From: Skeletonema tropicum
Lineage: Eukaryota > Bacillariophyta > Thalassiosirophyceae > Thalassiosirales > Thalassiosiraceae
Assembly: GCA_037178625.1 (NCBI GenBank)
Contig: CM074143.1
Location: 1,240,001 to 1,304,000 of the forward strand
Length of the DNA: 64,000 nucleotides
Direction of reading: 5' to 3'
Shown in pieces: positions 1 to 10,569 of the stretch; the first letter of the stretch is position 1; every line of letters starts with the position of its first letter. A program made the translations under genes and the position numbers. The notes beneath the pieces are model-generated. The model did no database searches, was not told the DNA's origin, and saw only the letters and a program-made list of their open reading frames with translations.

Positions 1-612
1 CAAACGGGGTACGTGATGGGGAAGGTGAAGAAGGCTATTGCGATGGCACAAGGTACAAGGGAGAATACAGAAATGGCAAGAGACAAGGGTTTTGGCACTT
101 TGTTTGATGCAGACGGTAATGCGCTGTATGAAGGCAATTGGTACGAAGATACATGGCATGGTAAAGGGACGCTGTTCCACCACAAACACACCGATTCATC
201 GTGGGAGGGTAAATATGAAGGTGATTTCAAACAAGGTAAATTCTGCGGCAACGGTATTTACACCTACACTGACGAGACAATAATTGAAGGGCAATGGCTA
301 GATGATATCCCCCGAGATGGAGACTGGACAATAAATTATCCTGACGGCTCTAAGTTCTACGGCTTTGCGACATTTAGGCACCCTGTAGATTCTTTACACG
401 ATGATGTTTCTGGAGTATCAGAGTGTTCAAAGCAATCCACCAAGAAAAATAGTGAAGTTTTGAGGATACCACTTCCCCACGGCTTTGGCACTTTGACCTA
501 CAAAAGTGGCCAAAGGCATGTTGGTTCATTTGTCTATGGCGATTTCGATGACAGTAATCGACGTTCTACAATTGGCGAATTCGATGACAGTAATCGCCGT
601 TCTACAGTGTGA
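1..612 (+). CDS. MORN-repeat protein, 3' part, with a frameshift
   Basis: The protein is built of MORN-type repeats (YEGNWYEDTWHGKGTL, YEGDFKQGKFCGNGIY, then IEGQW and a final HGFGTLTYKSG repeat). MORN repeats commonly bind membranes or scaffold cytoskeletal and ciliary structures; no enzyme domain is visible in this part. The gene enters from the left edge. Before position 90 the MORN motif continues in another frame (codons at 3, 6, 9 and so on), reading DGTRYKGEYRNGKRQGF. After the TTTT at 90-93 the protein runs in the frame of the ATG at 16. Removing one T joins the two into RQGFGTLFDADG, so the ATG at 16 is very unlikely to be the true start. Either the assembly has an extra T or the gene is broken. 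The C-terminus carries a 12-residue direct repeat. The family call is firm; the specific role is unknown. Confidence 0.75.
   Translation, partial: QTGYVMGKVKKAIAMAQGTRENTEMARDKGFGTLFDADGNALYEGNWYEDTWHGKGTLFHHKHTDSSWEGKYEGDFKQGKFCGNGIYTYTDETIIEGQWLDDIPRDGDWTINYPDGSKFYGFATFRHPVDSLHDDVSGVSECSKQSTKKNSEVLRIPLPHGFGTLTYKSGQRHVGSFVYGDFDDSNRRSTIGEFDDSNRRSTV
538..609 (+). repeat. 36-bp tandem duplication at the MORN gene 3' end
   Basis: Two adjacent 36-nt units encode GDFDDSNRRSTI and GEFDDSNRRSTV directly before the stop codon. They differ at only a few bases, which suggests a recent in-frame duplication. Confidence 0.8.
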
Positions 613-661
613 TTTAACACTTCTTTTAATAGATAGCCACACATACTCTATATTCTACTCT

Positions 662-2153
662 CTAATCTAGCTGCCAACACTTCACCGTGTGATCAACACC
701 ACCCGAAACCATTATAGGAAGAGTCGGATGCATAGACAACGAAGTCACAAAGTGTGGATGAGCATCCTCCATTGTTCTCATACATCGATTCGACTTGATA
801 TCATAAACACGAATACTTCGGTCATCGCCGCAACTAATGATATGATTTCCGGAAGGGTGGACAAGCACTCCCCGAACCCAATTTTCGTGAGCGCGAAAGG
901 TCATTAGACATGATCCTCCATTTGCAACAGTCCATAGACGAACGCTTCTGTCTCGTGAGCCACTGGCAAGATAATCCCAAGTTGAAGCAGATGACGATGA
1001 TGCCGATTTCGAGGGTGCAGATGAACCCTTTTGGGGTAACAACGACGAGCAAAGGAATGACAACGCCTCAACAACATGATCATGACCTCGAAGTTCACAA
1101 ACTTTTGTTCGCTTATCGTTTGCATCATAGACGTAAATTGTTCGATCATTTCCCGATGTTGCAACCAATGCCAAAGATGAAGACGAAGTTTGTTCTTCTG
1201 TTTCCTTCCCCTTGCTACTACCACCAACCAAACTCTTCGCCCCCCGAACTGCAATACAACGAACCCAATCCGAATGATCCGAAATGGTATGATCACAAAA
1301 TCCAGTCTCCAAATCCCAGAATTTCACTGTGGCATCTCGACTTGCCGTCACAATGAATTTTGACCCCGCATTCCGATGGCTCAATCCCCCCACTTCCTGC
1401 CACCTCATTAATATTGGTTTTTTGCTGCTTTTCCAAAAACAACGCCCCGATGGGAGGTGGGACAAACCGCACACACGAAATCGTGTGATCATGTCCCCTC
1501 AATGTCCTGACACAGGTAAACTCCTTCACATCCCATATTTTGATACTCAAATCAGTTGAAGATGATGCCAAGAATTTTCCCTGCCCTGGACTAAAGTCGA
1601 CACTGGTAACAACGTTGGTGTGTCCGCGTAAAGTACGGAGATATTCACCTGATTCATGATCCCACAATATAATTTTTCCATCTTCGGAAGCGGAGGCTGC
1701 CATTGTGTACACTGGGTGAAGCGTTACGGATGTAACAACTGCCGAGTGCGATTGAAGTGTGTGCGTGGCTGGTGGACGGGGGAGCATACGACGTTCCCTG
1801 CCCGGCATAATAGTATTATTTGTTGATCCGTCTTCAGCAGCACCGCCACCGGTTCGATGGGCATGCAATCTGGCATTTGTGGCAACTTGACGCTCCAATT
1901 CTAATACACGCCTTTGCAGTCTTGGAACTGCAGTCCATTTCTTTTCTAGAATTGGACCTCCTCCCCCGGTAGATCTGCGTGTCTTCTTCTTGTCGTCTCC
2001 ATTATTTTCATCTTCGTTATGTTTGTCTTCAGTGGCCACCCCAGAGGCAGCTGCAAATGCCTCAGCTGCCACGGCGTAATCTGAACCACGGGAAAGGAGG
2101 TATTCGTAGATTCCGGCGTGGAGATCCGATCGTTGTCGTTCTGTTAGCACCAT
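662..2153 (-). CDS. LIS1: LIS1/PAFAH1B1-like WD40 dynein regulator (frameshifted)
   Basis: The protein matches LIS1 from end to end. It starts MVLTERQRSDLHAGIYEYL, a LisH dimerisation motif, followed by the coiled coil containing LEKKWTAVPRLQRRVLELE. The RPPATHTLQSHSAVVTSVTL linker leads into seven WD40 repeats that end VDHTVKCWQLD. LIS1 binds the cytoplasmic dynein motor and regulates its attachment to microtubules. The start at 2153 was chosen because it gives the canonical LisH N-terminus; an upstream in-frame extension looks non-coding. The reading frame breaks near 1386-1391. The N-terminal frame runs to GSGGIEPSECG, and the next WD repeat (SKFIVTASRDATVKFWDLE) is in the frame one base over. 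Deleting one base of the six-C run restores a smooth protein, so an assembly indel is the simplest explanation. A small intron cannot be excluded. Confidence 0.85.
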
Positions 2154-2346
2154 CGTTTGTAGATGAAGTAGTGGCTGTCTGACATTATCATGGTCATTGT
2201 CACAATTTTTTGAGGAGATGCGCGGTGATGAGGTTGATATGCGTGATGCGTGAGAGCACACTACAGGTCTCGCATCTACCGAAAGCATTCAGACGGTTGG
2301 TAGTGTGGAATGGTTGTCAAAAAATGAATGTGTACATTTAAAAGTG

Positions 2347-3764
2347 ATTTGTGGTACTAGTATGTACTATTATCGTACTTTAAGGTATGTAGAGGGAATG
2401 TCTCTTCGCGTATTCGGTAGAAGCTCTAAAGTCTCGACCGTCAAAACGGGTCCTCTGACTTGACCAAAAATGTTGCCCGCGTGTCGAAATTGTCACTAGC
2501 TTTCTACGCGATGGCATCATGATACCACCCGCCGCTCGCTCCACGGCAAATAACCAACAACCATGGTGAACATTGCCGCTGCCGAAATAGACCAAGTTAA
2601 TCGCCGACTTATCGACCGATCGATGGCTGATCGTTACTATGGATTATTATGTTGGTGTTGAAGTCCTCGCCGCTGCCAAATCCACCGAGGAGAGGCAGAA
2701 TGGTAACGATTTATAACGGCGATGTTCGGCGCTCGCCGGCCGCCGAACAGGGGTTTTTGAACACCCCAATGGCCGTTTCTTCTGCATCCAAACACGATAA
2801 CATCATTATGGTAATCCGTAGTAACGTTCAGCCATCGATCGGCCGGTAGGTCGATGATTAAGTTGGTCTATTTCGGCAGCGGCGTGATTACCGTAGCGGC
2901 CGCCGCGTTATTTTTTTGTCGTCTCAGAGGACCCTAACCCCATGGCCACATATCCGCTGGGGGGTGCCGATATATCCGAAAAATATCTGATCGGTCCGGC
3001 CACATTTAATATAGTGCAATTTCCCGGGGCAGCCCCCTAGAACCCACGTGAGCCCTACGATTGTATATGCTAATCCAGAGCGAGAAGACGAGACAGAGCT
3101 TGTATCTAGATAAGTCAGAGCTCACAGCATGAACCATCTTGGAGACGAAAACGCTCGTGCAACTACGAGATACCAATTGGAGAGAGGGCAAGGTTGCATG
3201 CTACAATGTCGTGGCTGGTCTGAGAGGTCCAGTGCGGGCTGGCTGGCATCACAACATTCTACCATATCATACTATCGTCGTCAAGATGCTCATGAGTTGT
3301 TGCTGCTTGTCATTACGCTTGTTAATGATATAATAAAAGCACAAGAGTGTTGCTAAGTCTTGTTTCTCATGACGGCATGGACAGTGGCAGGTTCAGCAAA
3401 AAAGAAACTCGGGAAGGATTTATCTTGTTGAATTGCCGAGGTGTAGGGCATTTATTCATTGTAACAATTAATTTAAAGATGATATTCATGCAAACTATGA
3501 AGATCAGAATACTTTAGAAGCCTGTTCAATCAATTGGTAATGATTACTGGGCTAGAAATTGATGCTGTAGTCACAAATAAACATCGGATATTTTATATCC
3601 GATCCATATCCGATTGCTGCCAAAAAGAGGCCAAAATATCCGCGGTTATGTGGCCAATAGGTTAGAGGACCCGTTTTGACGGTCGAGACCTTAGAGGTTA
3701 ACTCGAAGTCTCAGCACCCTACATACACTAAAGTACATAATCATAGATACTACCAACACAAATT
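2347..3764. mobile_element. Foldback element with long imperfect terminal inverted repeats
   Basis: The outer arms (about 2347-2456 and 3661-3764) are inverted copies. Their best core, 2424-2456 against 3664-3696, is 33 nt with one mismatch, and similarity continues outward with small indels. The gene-free interior contains a second inverted pair (2577-2646 against 2812-2882) and scattered copies of a TGGCCACATATCCGC-like motif in opposite orientations at about 2942 and 3637. I see no transposase reading frame. This resembles a non-autonomous foldback or MITE-type element, possibly several nested insertions. It fills most of the space between LIS1 and the DRC2 gene. Confidence 0.65.
2577..2882. 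repeat. Inner inverted repeat (about 70-nt arms)
   Basis: Arms at 2577-2646 and 2812-2882 are inverted copies with under ten differences; both contain AAATAGACCAA or its complement. The loop of about 165 nt is GC-rich and contains a shorter hairpin near 2729-2753. Confidence 0.7.
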
Positions 3765-3983
3765 ACATGTTTCTGCCCCTCCTATCATTCCAAACGTTCC
3801 TGCCTTCCCTGGTGCTGAGCAGAGTTAACCGAGACCTGTAGTGTGCGTGAGAGTTTAAGGTTGAGACTGTCCTGCTCCAGTCCGCTCCTGTCCTGGGATG
3901 CTAGCTTCCTGGCCCTGAATGAAAGAAGATTTAGGCAGCAAGTAAGCAGCATAAGATGAGTAATAGACTCTCACACTACAACA

Positions 3984-5498
3984 TTATCTTATTTGAGTTG
4001 TTGCGAGGAAATGGTTGCCTTCGATTACAGTCAAGCGTTTCTTTCTTGTCTTATCTGGGACATAGGCATTCATCTTTCCATTGATAACTAGCAGAGGATT
4101 CCTCTCTTTCAAAACGTCATCATTTACCGTCACTCCATTTCGACACGTGGTAAGCTTGTTTTGCAAGTCGGCTTCCTTTCGCTTTAGTTCAGCAATGCGT
4201 TTCTGTATTGTCAGGACATCCACTTGAGCCACATTGTACTTGTCCCAGAATCGATGAGTGGTGTCCCAAAGCAGTGCTCGTTGCTTGTGAGGCCCAGACG
4301 ATGCAATTGCGACGGATTTGGATGCTGCCACCTTTTGATCTGATACCATCTTGGATGCCTCTTGATGCAAACTCCTGTCGGATTCAGTTGTACTTGTGTC
4401 ATCATGACACTGCGACGAAGTGGACAGCTCCCTCAGTATTGTAGCGAACTGCTCTCTCGATGTTTCAAGTTGATGACAACGATCTGCAATCTTCTTCACA
4501 CGTTCAGCAACTTCAGATTGCTTTTGTAAGGACTCCTTTCTTTCATTCGCTCGCCGGCTCAAGGCGACAAGCTTTTCCTGCTGATTTTTCCGAAATTCAG
4601 TCATCTCATCTTTGATGAGCTGAAATGTTTCAAGAGCTCGAACCTTCCGTTCCAGCAGTGCCCGATGCCTATCTTGCCTTTGAGCCTTCTCTTTCTCAGC
4701 TAGCAATTGAATTCGCTGGACCTTGTTTTGAATGCGATCGGCTCTTCTTGTCGTTTGGCGAATCATCTTCTTTACTTCGTCATCTTTGAGCTTGAGTTCC
4801 TCGTAGACCTTCCTTGTAACGTGGTTCTTATGCGAATATTCCTCATGAGTTTGTTCGAATTGCTCTTGGAAGTGCTTTACGGCTGCGTCAAGGTGGCCTT
4901 GTATATGTGTGATATCTTCCTTGTGTCGAGTTTCTATTTCGTCCAACTCTTTTTGTTGCTCCAGCTGCAGCAGTTCGTTTCTTCTTTGCTCCTTCTCTCG
5001 ATGTTTATTGATACATTGTTGAACAACTTCAGTTTCCTTGTCGTACTGCCCAGTTATCTTCTCTATATCAGCGTGGAATTCGGCTTGCATCGATGAAAGT
5101 TGATCATGAAAGCTCGTCTCTAGCAGTACAACCTGTTCATCATGTATTGCAATCATACCTTCCATATGATTGATATTCGCCACCATGGCTCCATGATAGA
5201 GCTGCTGCAATGAAGCAGTTTCGTTTTGTATAGACTGTAAGACATTCTTTTTTCGCTGAATATTCTGCTGGTGATAGCTTTGGAGAGAGTCAATGTCATT
5301 ACGAAGCTCTTGGAATTTCTCCTTGCGAAGGACTTGCCTCCAGTGGCTCTCGACATGCTTTCGATGAATTGCGGAGAGAGCAAGTTCTTCATTTATTCGT
5401 TCGTTTATTTCACTGTTTGGCTCATGATGCTCTTCTTCATTATGATGAGATGACTCATCATGACAGTCTCCGATGCCGTCATTGTTGTCGTCGTTCAT
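3984..5498 (-). CDS. DRC2: Dynein regulatory complex subunit 2 (DRC2/CCDC65)
   Basis: This 504-residue protein is almost entirely coiled coil and has the hallmarks of CCDC65/DRC2. Near residues 50-75 the block HVESHWRQVLRKEKFQEL aligns with the family's N-terminal motif (WRxxLRxxKxxELxxDI). Near residues 415-465 a conserved block reads FWDKYNVAQVDVL and then VNDDVLKERNPLLVING, where the family has NFWKRYN and SDEVLxxxNPLFIVN. DRC2 pairs with DRC1 to form the base of the nexin-dynein regulatory complex on axonemal doublets. The length fits the family. The gene has a single exon, and its 5' end faces the gene at 5874. Its presence implies that the organism can build a motile flagellum, as centric diatom sperm do. 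The family assignment rests on remembered motif patterns, not on a search. Confidence 0.8.
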   Translation of the reverse strand: MNDDNNDGIGDCHDESSHHNEEEHHEPNSEINERINEELALSAIHRKHVESHWRQVLRKEKFQELRNDIDSLQSYHQQNIQRKKNVLQSIQNETASLQQLYHGAMVANINHMEGMIAIHDEQVVLLETSFHDQLSSMQAEFHADIEKITGQYDKETEVVQQCINKHREKEQRRNELLQLEQQKELDEIETRHKEDITHIQGHLDAAVKHFQEQFEQTHEEYSHKNHVTRKVYEELKLKDDEVKKMIRQTTRRADRIQNKVQRIQLLAEKEKAQRQDRHRALLERKVRALETFQLIKDEMTEFRKNQQEKLVALSRRANERKESLQKQSEVAERVKKIADRCHQLETSREQFATILRELSTSSQCHDDTSTTESDRSLHQEASKMVSDQKVAASKSVAIASSGPHKQRALLWDTTHRFWDKYNVAQVDVLTIQKRIAELKRKEADLQNKLTTCRNGVTVNDDVLKERNPLLVINGKMNAYVPDKTRKKRLTVIEGNHFLATTQIR

Positions 5499-5873
5499 GA
5501 AGTCACTGTCTGATCAGTCGAATGAAGCAGAGGTACATACGCACACAGTACATGTCGCTGGCACGGGACCAAAGCGAAGTTCGCAGAGAGTCGAAAATTG
5601 GCGCCAAGCTGTTGATACCTACCTTCTGCTGTCTATCTGCTGTCTGACGCGTATGCCGGAGAATACTGTCCAGTGTCCACACTGCAGGTGCACTCGCATG
5701 CATTGTGTGTGCATCAGGGTTAAGCCTATGTACTTACTTAGCACAAACTATTATGACACCACTCACTTCGTAGATGGTAGCGAAGATAACACATCTTGTG
5801 TTACAAATGATGTATTTGGTGACATCGGAGGAATTCATCCCCAGCATCTGAGACACATAATACAGTTTTTGCA
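5499..5873. other. Intergenic, probable divergent promoter region
   Basis: This segment lies between the divergent starts of DRC2 and the 5874 gene. I see no RNA gene, repeat or clear TATA box. Short open frames here have no recognisable protein character. Confidence 0.5.
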
Positions 5874-6815
5874 ATGTCAGAAGAGTCGAGCATTTCTGAT
5901 CTGCTGCCATTGGTAGCCGTCGCTCTCAATGATCAAGCCGCAGCTGATGCCGCAAGAGAACTTGCTACCGCTCGAGAAGAGAGAGACATGCGCGGCATGG
6001 TGGAAGTGATCCGTGCCATTAATAATGGTCATGATGAAGACGAAGATGGCGAGACCGTCGTCTATGCAAGTGCTTTGTTTGAGGACGGACGGTATGCAAG
6101 TAACACAAATCTTTGGGAAGTGACAATGGAACGAAACAGCAGTAATATTTGCCGCTTAGCAGATCTGAGAGACTGCCACGTTTGTGTCGGCGGAGGATTT
6201 CCTGTGGCTACTCTTGATGACACTCTTTTAAATAATGGAACCTTTGATGGATGGATCGATGGCGCCGAGGGCGAAGCATGCTACATTTCGTTTTGTTTCG
6301 GTCCTCATTCTACTTGGCTAAATTGTTTAATACATGGGTGGCCGAGAGAAGAGTGGGATAACATGGAGGAAGAGTACGACTACACTACACAAGAATTTGT
6401 GCCATTTCTACTGGGTGTCGCGGATCAGCACCCAGGGACAACAGTTGAGTTCATAAAAGTTACTTTCGCGGTAAGTAGTATTCATGGAGCTCTGAGACGA
6501 CTGCTACCATCAAAGCGCAAGGCAGAAGTTCGTGCGGATAGAGATAGACGGATTGCAATCAATGATGAATATGAAGAATATGCTCTCTGTCGATTTGTTT
6601 CAAAAACAATGAGAGAACGAGGTAACGAGGCTAGACGAGCATTATTTGTTCCCCAGCTAGATGCGATAGTGAGTTTCTTATCAGATATGGGAATCAATCG
6701 GCTGGGGATGGATGACAACTTAATCATCACAGCTATTGAAACATTTGAACGTAGTGGAGTTGAAGGTTTGGATGAACTCTTCGATCAGATCGGACCAGAA
6801 CTGGATGACGGATGA
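5874..6815 (+). CDS. Unrecognised family protein, copy 1 (full length)
   Basis: I do not recognise this 313-residue protein. It is copy 1 of four in the window (others at 10570, 28203 and 29616). Conserved features are an Ala/Leu-rich N-terminus beginning ISDLLPLVAVALND and running to ELATAREERD, an acidic patch (HDEDEDGE), and a core with CRLADLR, CHVCVGGGFPVATLDD, SFCFGPHSTWLN and HGWPREEW. Next come a basic helix (RRLLPSKRKAEVRADRDRR) and an Ala-rich C-terminal domain around MRERGNEARRALFVPQL. There is no signal peptide and no membrane segment. The CxxC-like Cys-His cluster (CHVC) and the conserved Trp residues suggest a folded intracellular domain, but I assign no function. The start is chosen by homology with the other copies. 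Confidence 0.75.
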   Translation: MSEESSISDLLPLVAVALNDQAAADAARELATAREERDMRGMVEVIRAINNGHDEDEDGETVVYASALFEDGRYASNTNLWEVTMERNSSNICRLADLRDCHVCVGGGFPVATLDDTLLNNGTFDGWIDGAEGEACYISFCFGPHSTWLNCLIHGWPREEWDNMEEEYDYTTQEFVPFLLGVADQHPGTTVEFIKVTFAVSSIHGALRRLLPSKRKAEVRADRDRRIAINDEYEEYALCRFVSKTMRERGNEARRALFVPQLDAIVSFLSDMGINRLGMDDNLIITAIETFERSGVEGLDELFDQIGPELDDG

Positions 6816-7892
6816 AGAGAATGTTTGATGGGGAATAGTATGTTAAGAATTATCACATGTCGTGGTATGAACCATGATGGAGCGAGATGAAATCTCTTAA
6901 TTTCTCACTAATTTGCCTTCTTAAAGCAAAAGTGTGAAGCAATGGGGAAATCGAGGTGTGTCCATATCTTCTGCAATGAAGCATATAAGAGTTGCGATGA
7001 GGTAGGTAAAAGATTGAGAAAATAGGTGAGATATGAGTGATCTCATCATTGACATGCATAAGAAGGGAAGGAGTGGGTAATCCGGCGTCGAAATTGCAAG
7101 AAGTTAGGATATTTTTTGAGGGCAAGACATTTGCTGGGTGTATAGGCATGGTAGACGATAATGAAGACTACCATAGAGCGTAACATCATTTCTTAAACAA
7201 GTAAACCTGTAGAAAACATTAGCATTTGTTTGCTATGAGGAAGTACTTTTTCATTCAACGTTGAAAAGGTCTGAAAAACAGAATATAGGGGGGAAGAATA
7301 TTGATATTATCGAACTTTTCCCTCAGTAGTAAATCTGACATCTTTCTAATCGTGGAAAAGGCAACTCATGGAATGGTGAAAGAGAAATGGCCAGCGGATC
7401 TAAATCAAAATAATGAGACGACCATTGGTCTGTCTGTGTGTGCTTTAGTCTTTCCGGGTTTCATACGGTATGAATGACTGGCCTCCCAACTCCCAATGTA
7501 TGTTGTCAATAATTTATTCCTCCTTCAAATATCGCTGTTGTGGCCGTAGTAAAAGAGAATTTGATTCCGATCGTCAACAGATTCGCTAACAGTACCGCTC
7601 CAAGTATGTACCGCCTGAATCAACCATGAAGGACGCGAACTCCGCTCCGGCGACAGAACATTTTTTTGACTTTTTTGACCACGGTGGATTCGCCTTAGCA
7701 TTTGTGATCGCTAACTATCGCTAACTGTGACATCCCAAAATCTGATGAGAAGCCCATCACAATGTCGATATCTTCCGTCAACTCGTTACTACTGTCTACT
7801 CTATCTATGCCATTATGCCGTTTCAATGCAAAAATGAAGACATATTTGGCTGCATCATTCTTCGCCTCATATGATTTGGTACTACTTATCGA
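6816..7892. other. Intergenic, nothing recognised
   Basis: About 1.1 kb of AT-rich sequence between the copy 1 gene and the transposon-like gene. Open frames here (for example on the minus strand at 6853-7149) have no recognisable motifs and no paralogue in the window. A short ATCGCTAACT duplication lies near 7707-7727. Confidence 0.5.
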
Positions 7893-9952
7893 TTACCTAG
7901 GTTCGGCTTCAGCACAAAGAGTAACACCATGTGCCTCAAACATGTGAACACGGAGAGCCACATTAAGTAAGCGCTTACTGCAATGAGGACAAGTGCTGAC
8001 CATCGTATCCTCTTTCGATACTTTCACCTGCGCCGTTTCATCAGCATCATTTCCGACTGCGCCATCGCCATTATCTTCTGCAGATGTAGATGAATCGAAT
8101 ACCATCAGAGGTTGATGGAGAGCAACCTCCCCATTGATGTCTGCGACTAAAGATCCTTCATCGACCTCGACAGTATCAATTTGTGTCTCTGCAACAGCGC
8201 TATTATTGATTTCGACATCTTCTGCTCTGGGACGTCGGGGAGCATATTTATTAGGACGCTTTGACTCCTCTTTCAAACGCAAAATATTAGATTGTATGAA
8301 TTCAGCACTCTTCAAGTAATACTGAATGAACACCTTCTTCTTGAGTTCCTTCCCGCGAGTAGCGCCCATCTGACGCATCAATTGGTTCCAGATTGCATGG
8401 GCGCTTTCGATGTTTTGCTCGTCAAAACCGCCAAGAGTTCCCCACATAGTCAGCTGGTCAAGAAGATGGCCAATGAAGAGGAGATGACTTTTGGGGAATG
8501 CAGGAAGTTTTGACTTCCACTCGGCAATCGGTACGTCTGTTACTAATAGCTTGACAATGAGATCTTTGAGCTTCTTAATGTTCGCTTCAAAGTCTTTAAT
8601 TGCCTTGTCGGACTGCTTATTGACGGATTTCATTACTCGTTGGATTTTGAACCATAGAGACACAACTTCCTTCATTCGCAATGTGAAATTACTCAACTCT
8701 TCCTTCAGATCTTGTTGTTCGATGATAGGATCAAACTCATCGAACATGTCACTGTATATGACTTCACTATGCTCCGCATAATTCATGCAATGGTTACCGA
8801 CCATTTGTGCTTCAAAGTAAGTTTGCCTGTCACAACCGTTCTTCTTCAATACTTCCTCAAACTTTCTCTTCGAATGACCACCATGATTTTTCAGATACTC
8901 CTCACATTCCAAAATTGTATTGTCGGTAATGCTGATCTGCTCCATGAGCACGACAATGTAATCAGCAAGGTTGGAATTTTCTTTCGTGCTGTTGACCAGT
9001 TCCGTAGCTTCAGTCTCCAATTGCTTCTCGAGATGCTTTAACTCATCCTCGAGCTGCTGCTGTTTCTCACGCAGCTCTGCTGTTGCTTCCTCAGTCAACG
9101 AAAAGTCTTCTCCGATGGTTTCTTTGATGACTTCCAACTCATCAGTCCGTGAAAGTAAATCAGCGACAACAGTGCTCTGCCTAGTGAATACGGATTTAGT
9201 GTCCTTCTCCTGTTCGGTAAGAAACTCTTTGTATCTATATAACTTCTTCAATACCAATTCAATCGTCTCACGGAATGCTACCTGCTCCGTGCCAGAAGAT
9301 CGGGCAGCTGCTTTCTTCTCGATGCATTCGTAAGCAGAAATAGACAAATTTACGAGCCAGTTCGTGAACCCCAGCACGACATGCATTGATGCCTTCGTCA
9401 CACAGTCAAGTGGAATATTGAGTATTGGCTCGTGAATGATGCTGTTTGAATATTTTTGTGTGATATTCGACCGGAACTTAGGTTTCTTTCTGTCTTGGTC
9501 CCTGCCTTTCGCATGATACATTTCTTGTTGAGGTCCCACGGCCGTTCGCACATTCGTTTGTCGGCACGTTTCTTCTTCTTTATTGCCTCGGTGAGGATTC
9601 CGTCTTTGGCTTCACCCAAGACCATCTTGCATTTAGAACATATCACTTTGAGGTGATCAATATTACTGGGATCAAGAGGGAAGTTGAAGCATGACACTGC
9701 TGTATCGCGACTACGGAATAATTGAGAAGGAGCGGTTAGCTTCATTGGGGCCGAGTTATTCTGACCTCTCTTTGAACGACGCTGTGGAGCCACCACAGTT
9801 GTTGCAGATTCTCTGCCACATTTTGATGTTTTTGAAGATGATGGAGTAACAAATTGCCCGGATGAACCTGACACTGGAGTATACACCCCAGTTGGCGCAT
9901 TTTGGCGGCTACCGCTATCTCTATTGTGGCTAGAATTGGGGGTTGTTGCCAT
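7893..9952 (-). pseudogene. Transposon-like C2H2 zinc-finger protein, split in two frames
   Basis: Two overlapping frames share 9398-9551. The upstream frame starts at 9952 (MATTPNSSHNRDSG), is Ser/Thr/Arg-rich and contains a CSKC pair; it ends at 9398. The downstream frame runs to 7893 and carries a long coiled coil, a segment LDCVTKASMHVVLGFTNWL, a segment ESAHAIWNQLMRQMG, and a C-terminal C2H2-like finger (CPHCSKRLLNVALRVHMFEAH). From memory, the MHxxLG and ESxHAxxN blocks resemble the C-terminal part of large DDE-type elements found in algae and animals; this is an inference. The shift needed is -1 (or +2), unlike the +1 indels elsewhere in the window. The gene may be a decayed element, a spliced gene or an element that uses frameshifting. 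It sits between two copies of the 5874 family. Confidence 0.45.
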
Positions 9953-10569
9953 GGTTAGCAAGAATGAGTGCACAAGATGATGTGGAAATGACGCTTGGCG
10001 CAAAAAAAAAACTAGATTCCCCAAAATCCAATAATAGTTCTCATAATGATCTCACGCACAAAAACGTTAATACCGTTTGTATACACTAGATATTTTAGGG
10101 GTGAATGCTTTTGACAACCAACTAGTGAGACGGCAACACCCAGCATATTCTAACTCGCAAGAGTCTGGGGAACACGAATATGTTGGGTGTTGCCGTCTCA
10201 GGGGTGTTTTATTGGTCGAACTCACTAACTACCCTCTACGTAGGAATTAGGTAAAAGTCGGAGTCACACAAATGTCGTCTGCCGCGGTCTCGAATCCACC
10301 GTGTGACGTCGTGTGCAGCCCAGGGCCCAGGCCTGAGCCACCAGCCCTCGCTCCGACAACAATGGTGGTGTTCGTTTCTTTCTGAGAGAAGTCATGCAAG
10401 GTCATAGATTATGAAGACATCACGCACACAACAGCAGAGTGAAGAAAAATCAAATAATCAATAAGTATGAGTGAGAGTAAGAGCATAGTGCATTAGAAGG
10501 TACTTACCCATCAACATCTCAATATTATTACTGTCTACCTATAAGTACCTACCAACTCAAGTGTTGACA
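9953..10569. other. Intergenic containing a strong hairpin
   Basis: There is no gene here. The segment holds the long hairpin at 10126-10200 and a tRNA-like but non-foldable stretch at 10257-10357. The last 100 bases form the probable promoter and leader of the gene at 10570. Confidence 0.5.
10126..10200. repeat. Near-perfect 25-bp inverted repeat (hairpin)
   Basis: Arms at 10126-10150 and 10176-10200 are inverted copies with a single mismatch (24 of 25 paired), separated by a 25-nt loop. The arms contain GGCAACACCCA and its complement. The form would suit a short MITE remnant, a small hairpin RNA or a cruciform. Nothing beside it looks like a Pol III terminator. Confidence 0.8.

Noticed and set aside
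13..90. Reading of the MORN gene from the GTG/ATG at 13-18
   Set aside because: The peptide GKVKKAIAMAQGTRENT is a shadow of the true MORN frame, which enters from the left edge and gives DGTRYKGEYRNGKRQGF.
6853..7149. 98-residue minus-strand frame
   Set aside because: No recognisable domain, biased composition and no paralogue in the window.
10257..10357. tRNA-like stretch with GTCGGAG/CTCCGAC ends and a B-box-like TTCGAGACC on the minus strand
   Set aside because: The T arm is over 20 bases away from the acceptor strand, the D and anticodon arms do not form, and position 8 is not T, so it is not a tRNA in normal or permuted order.
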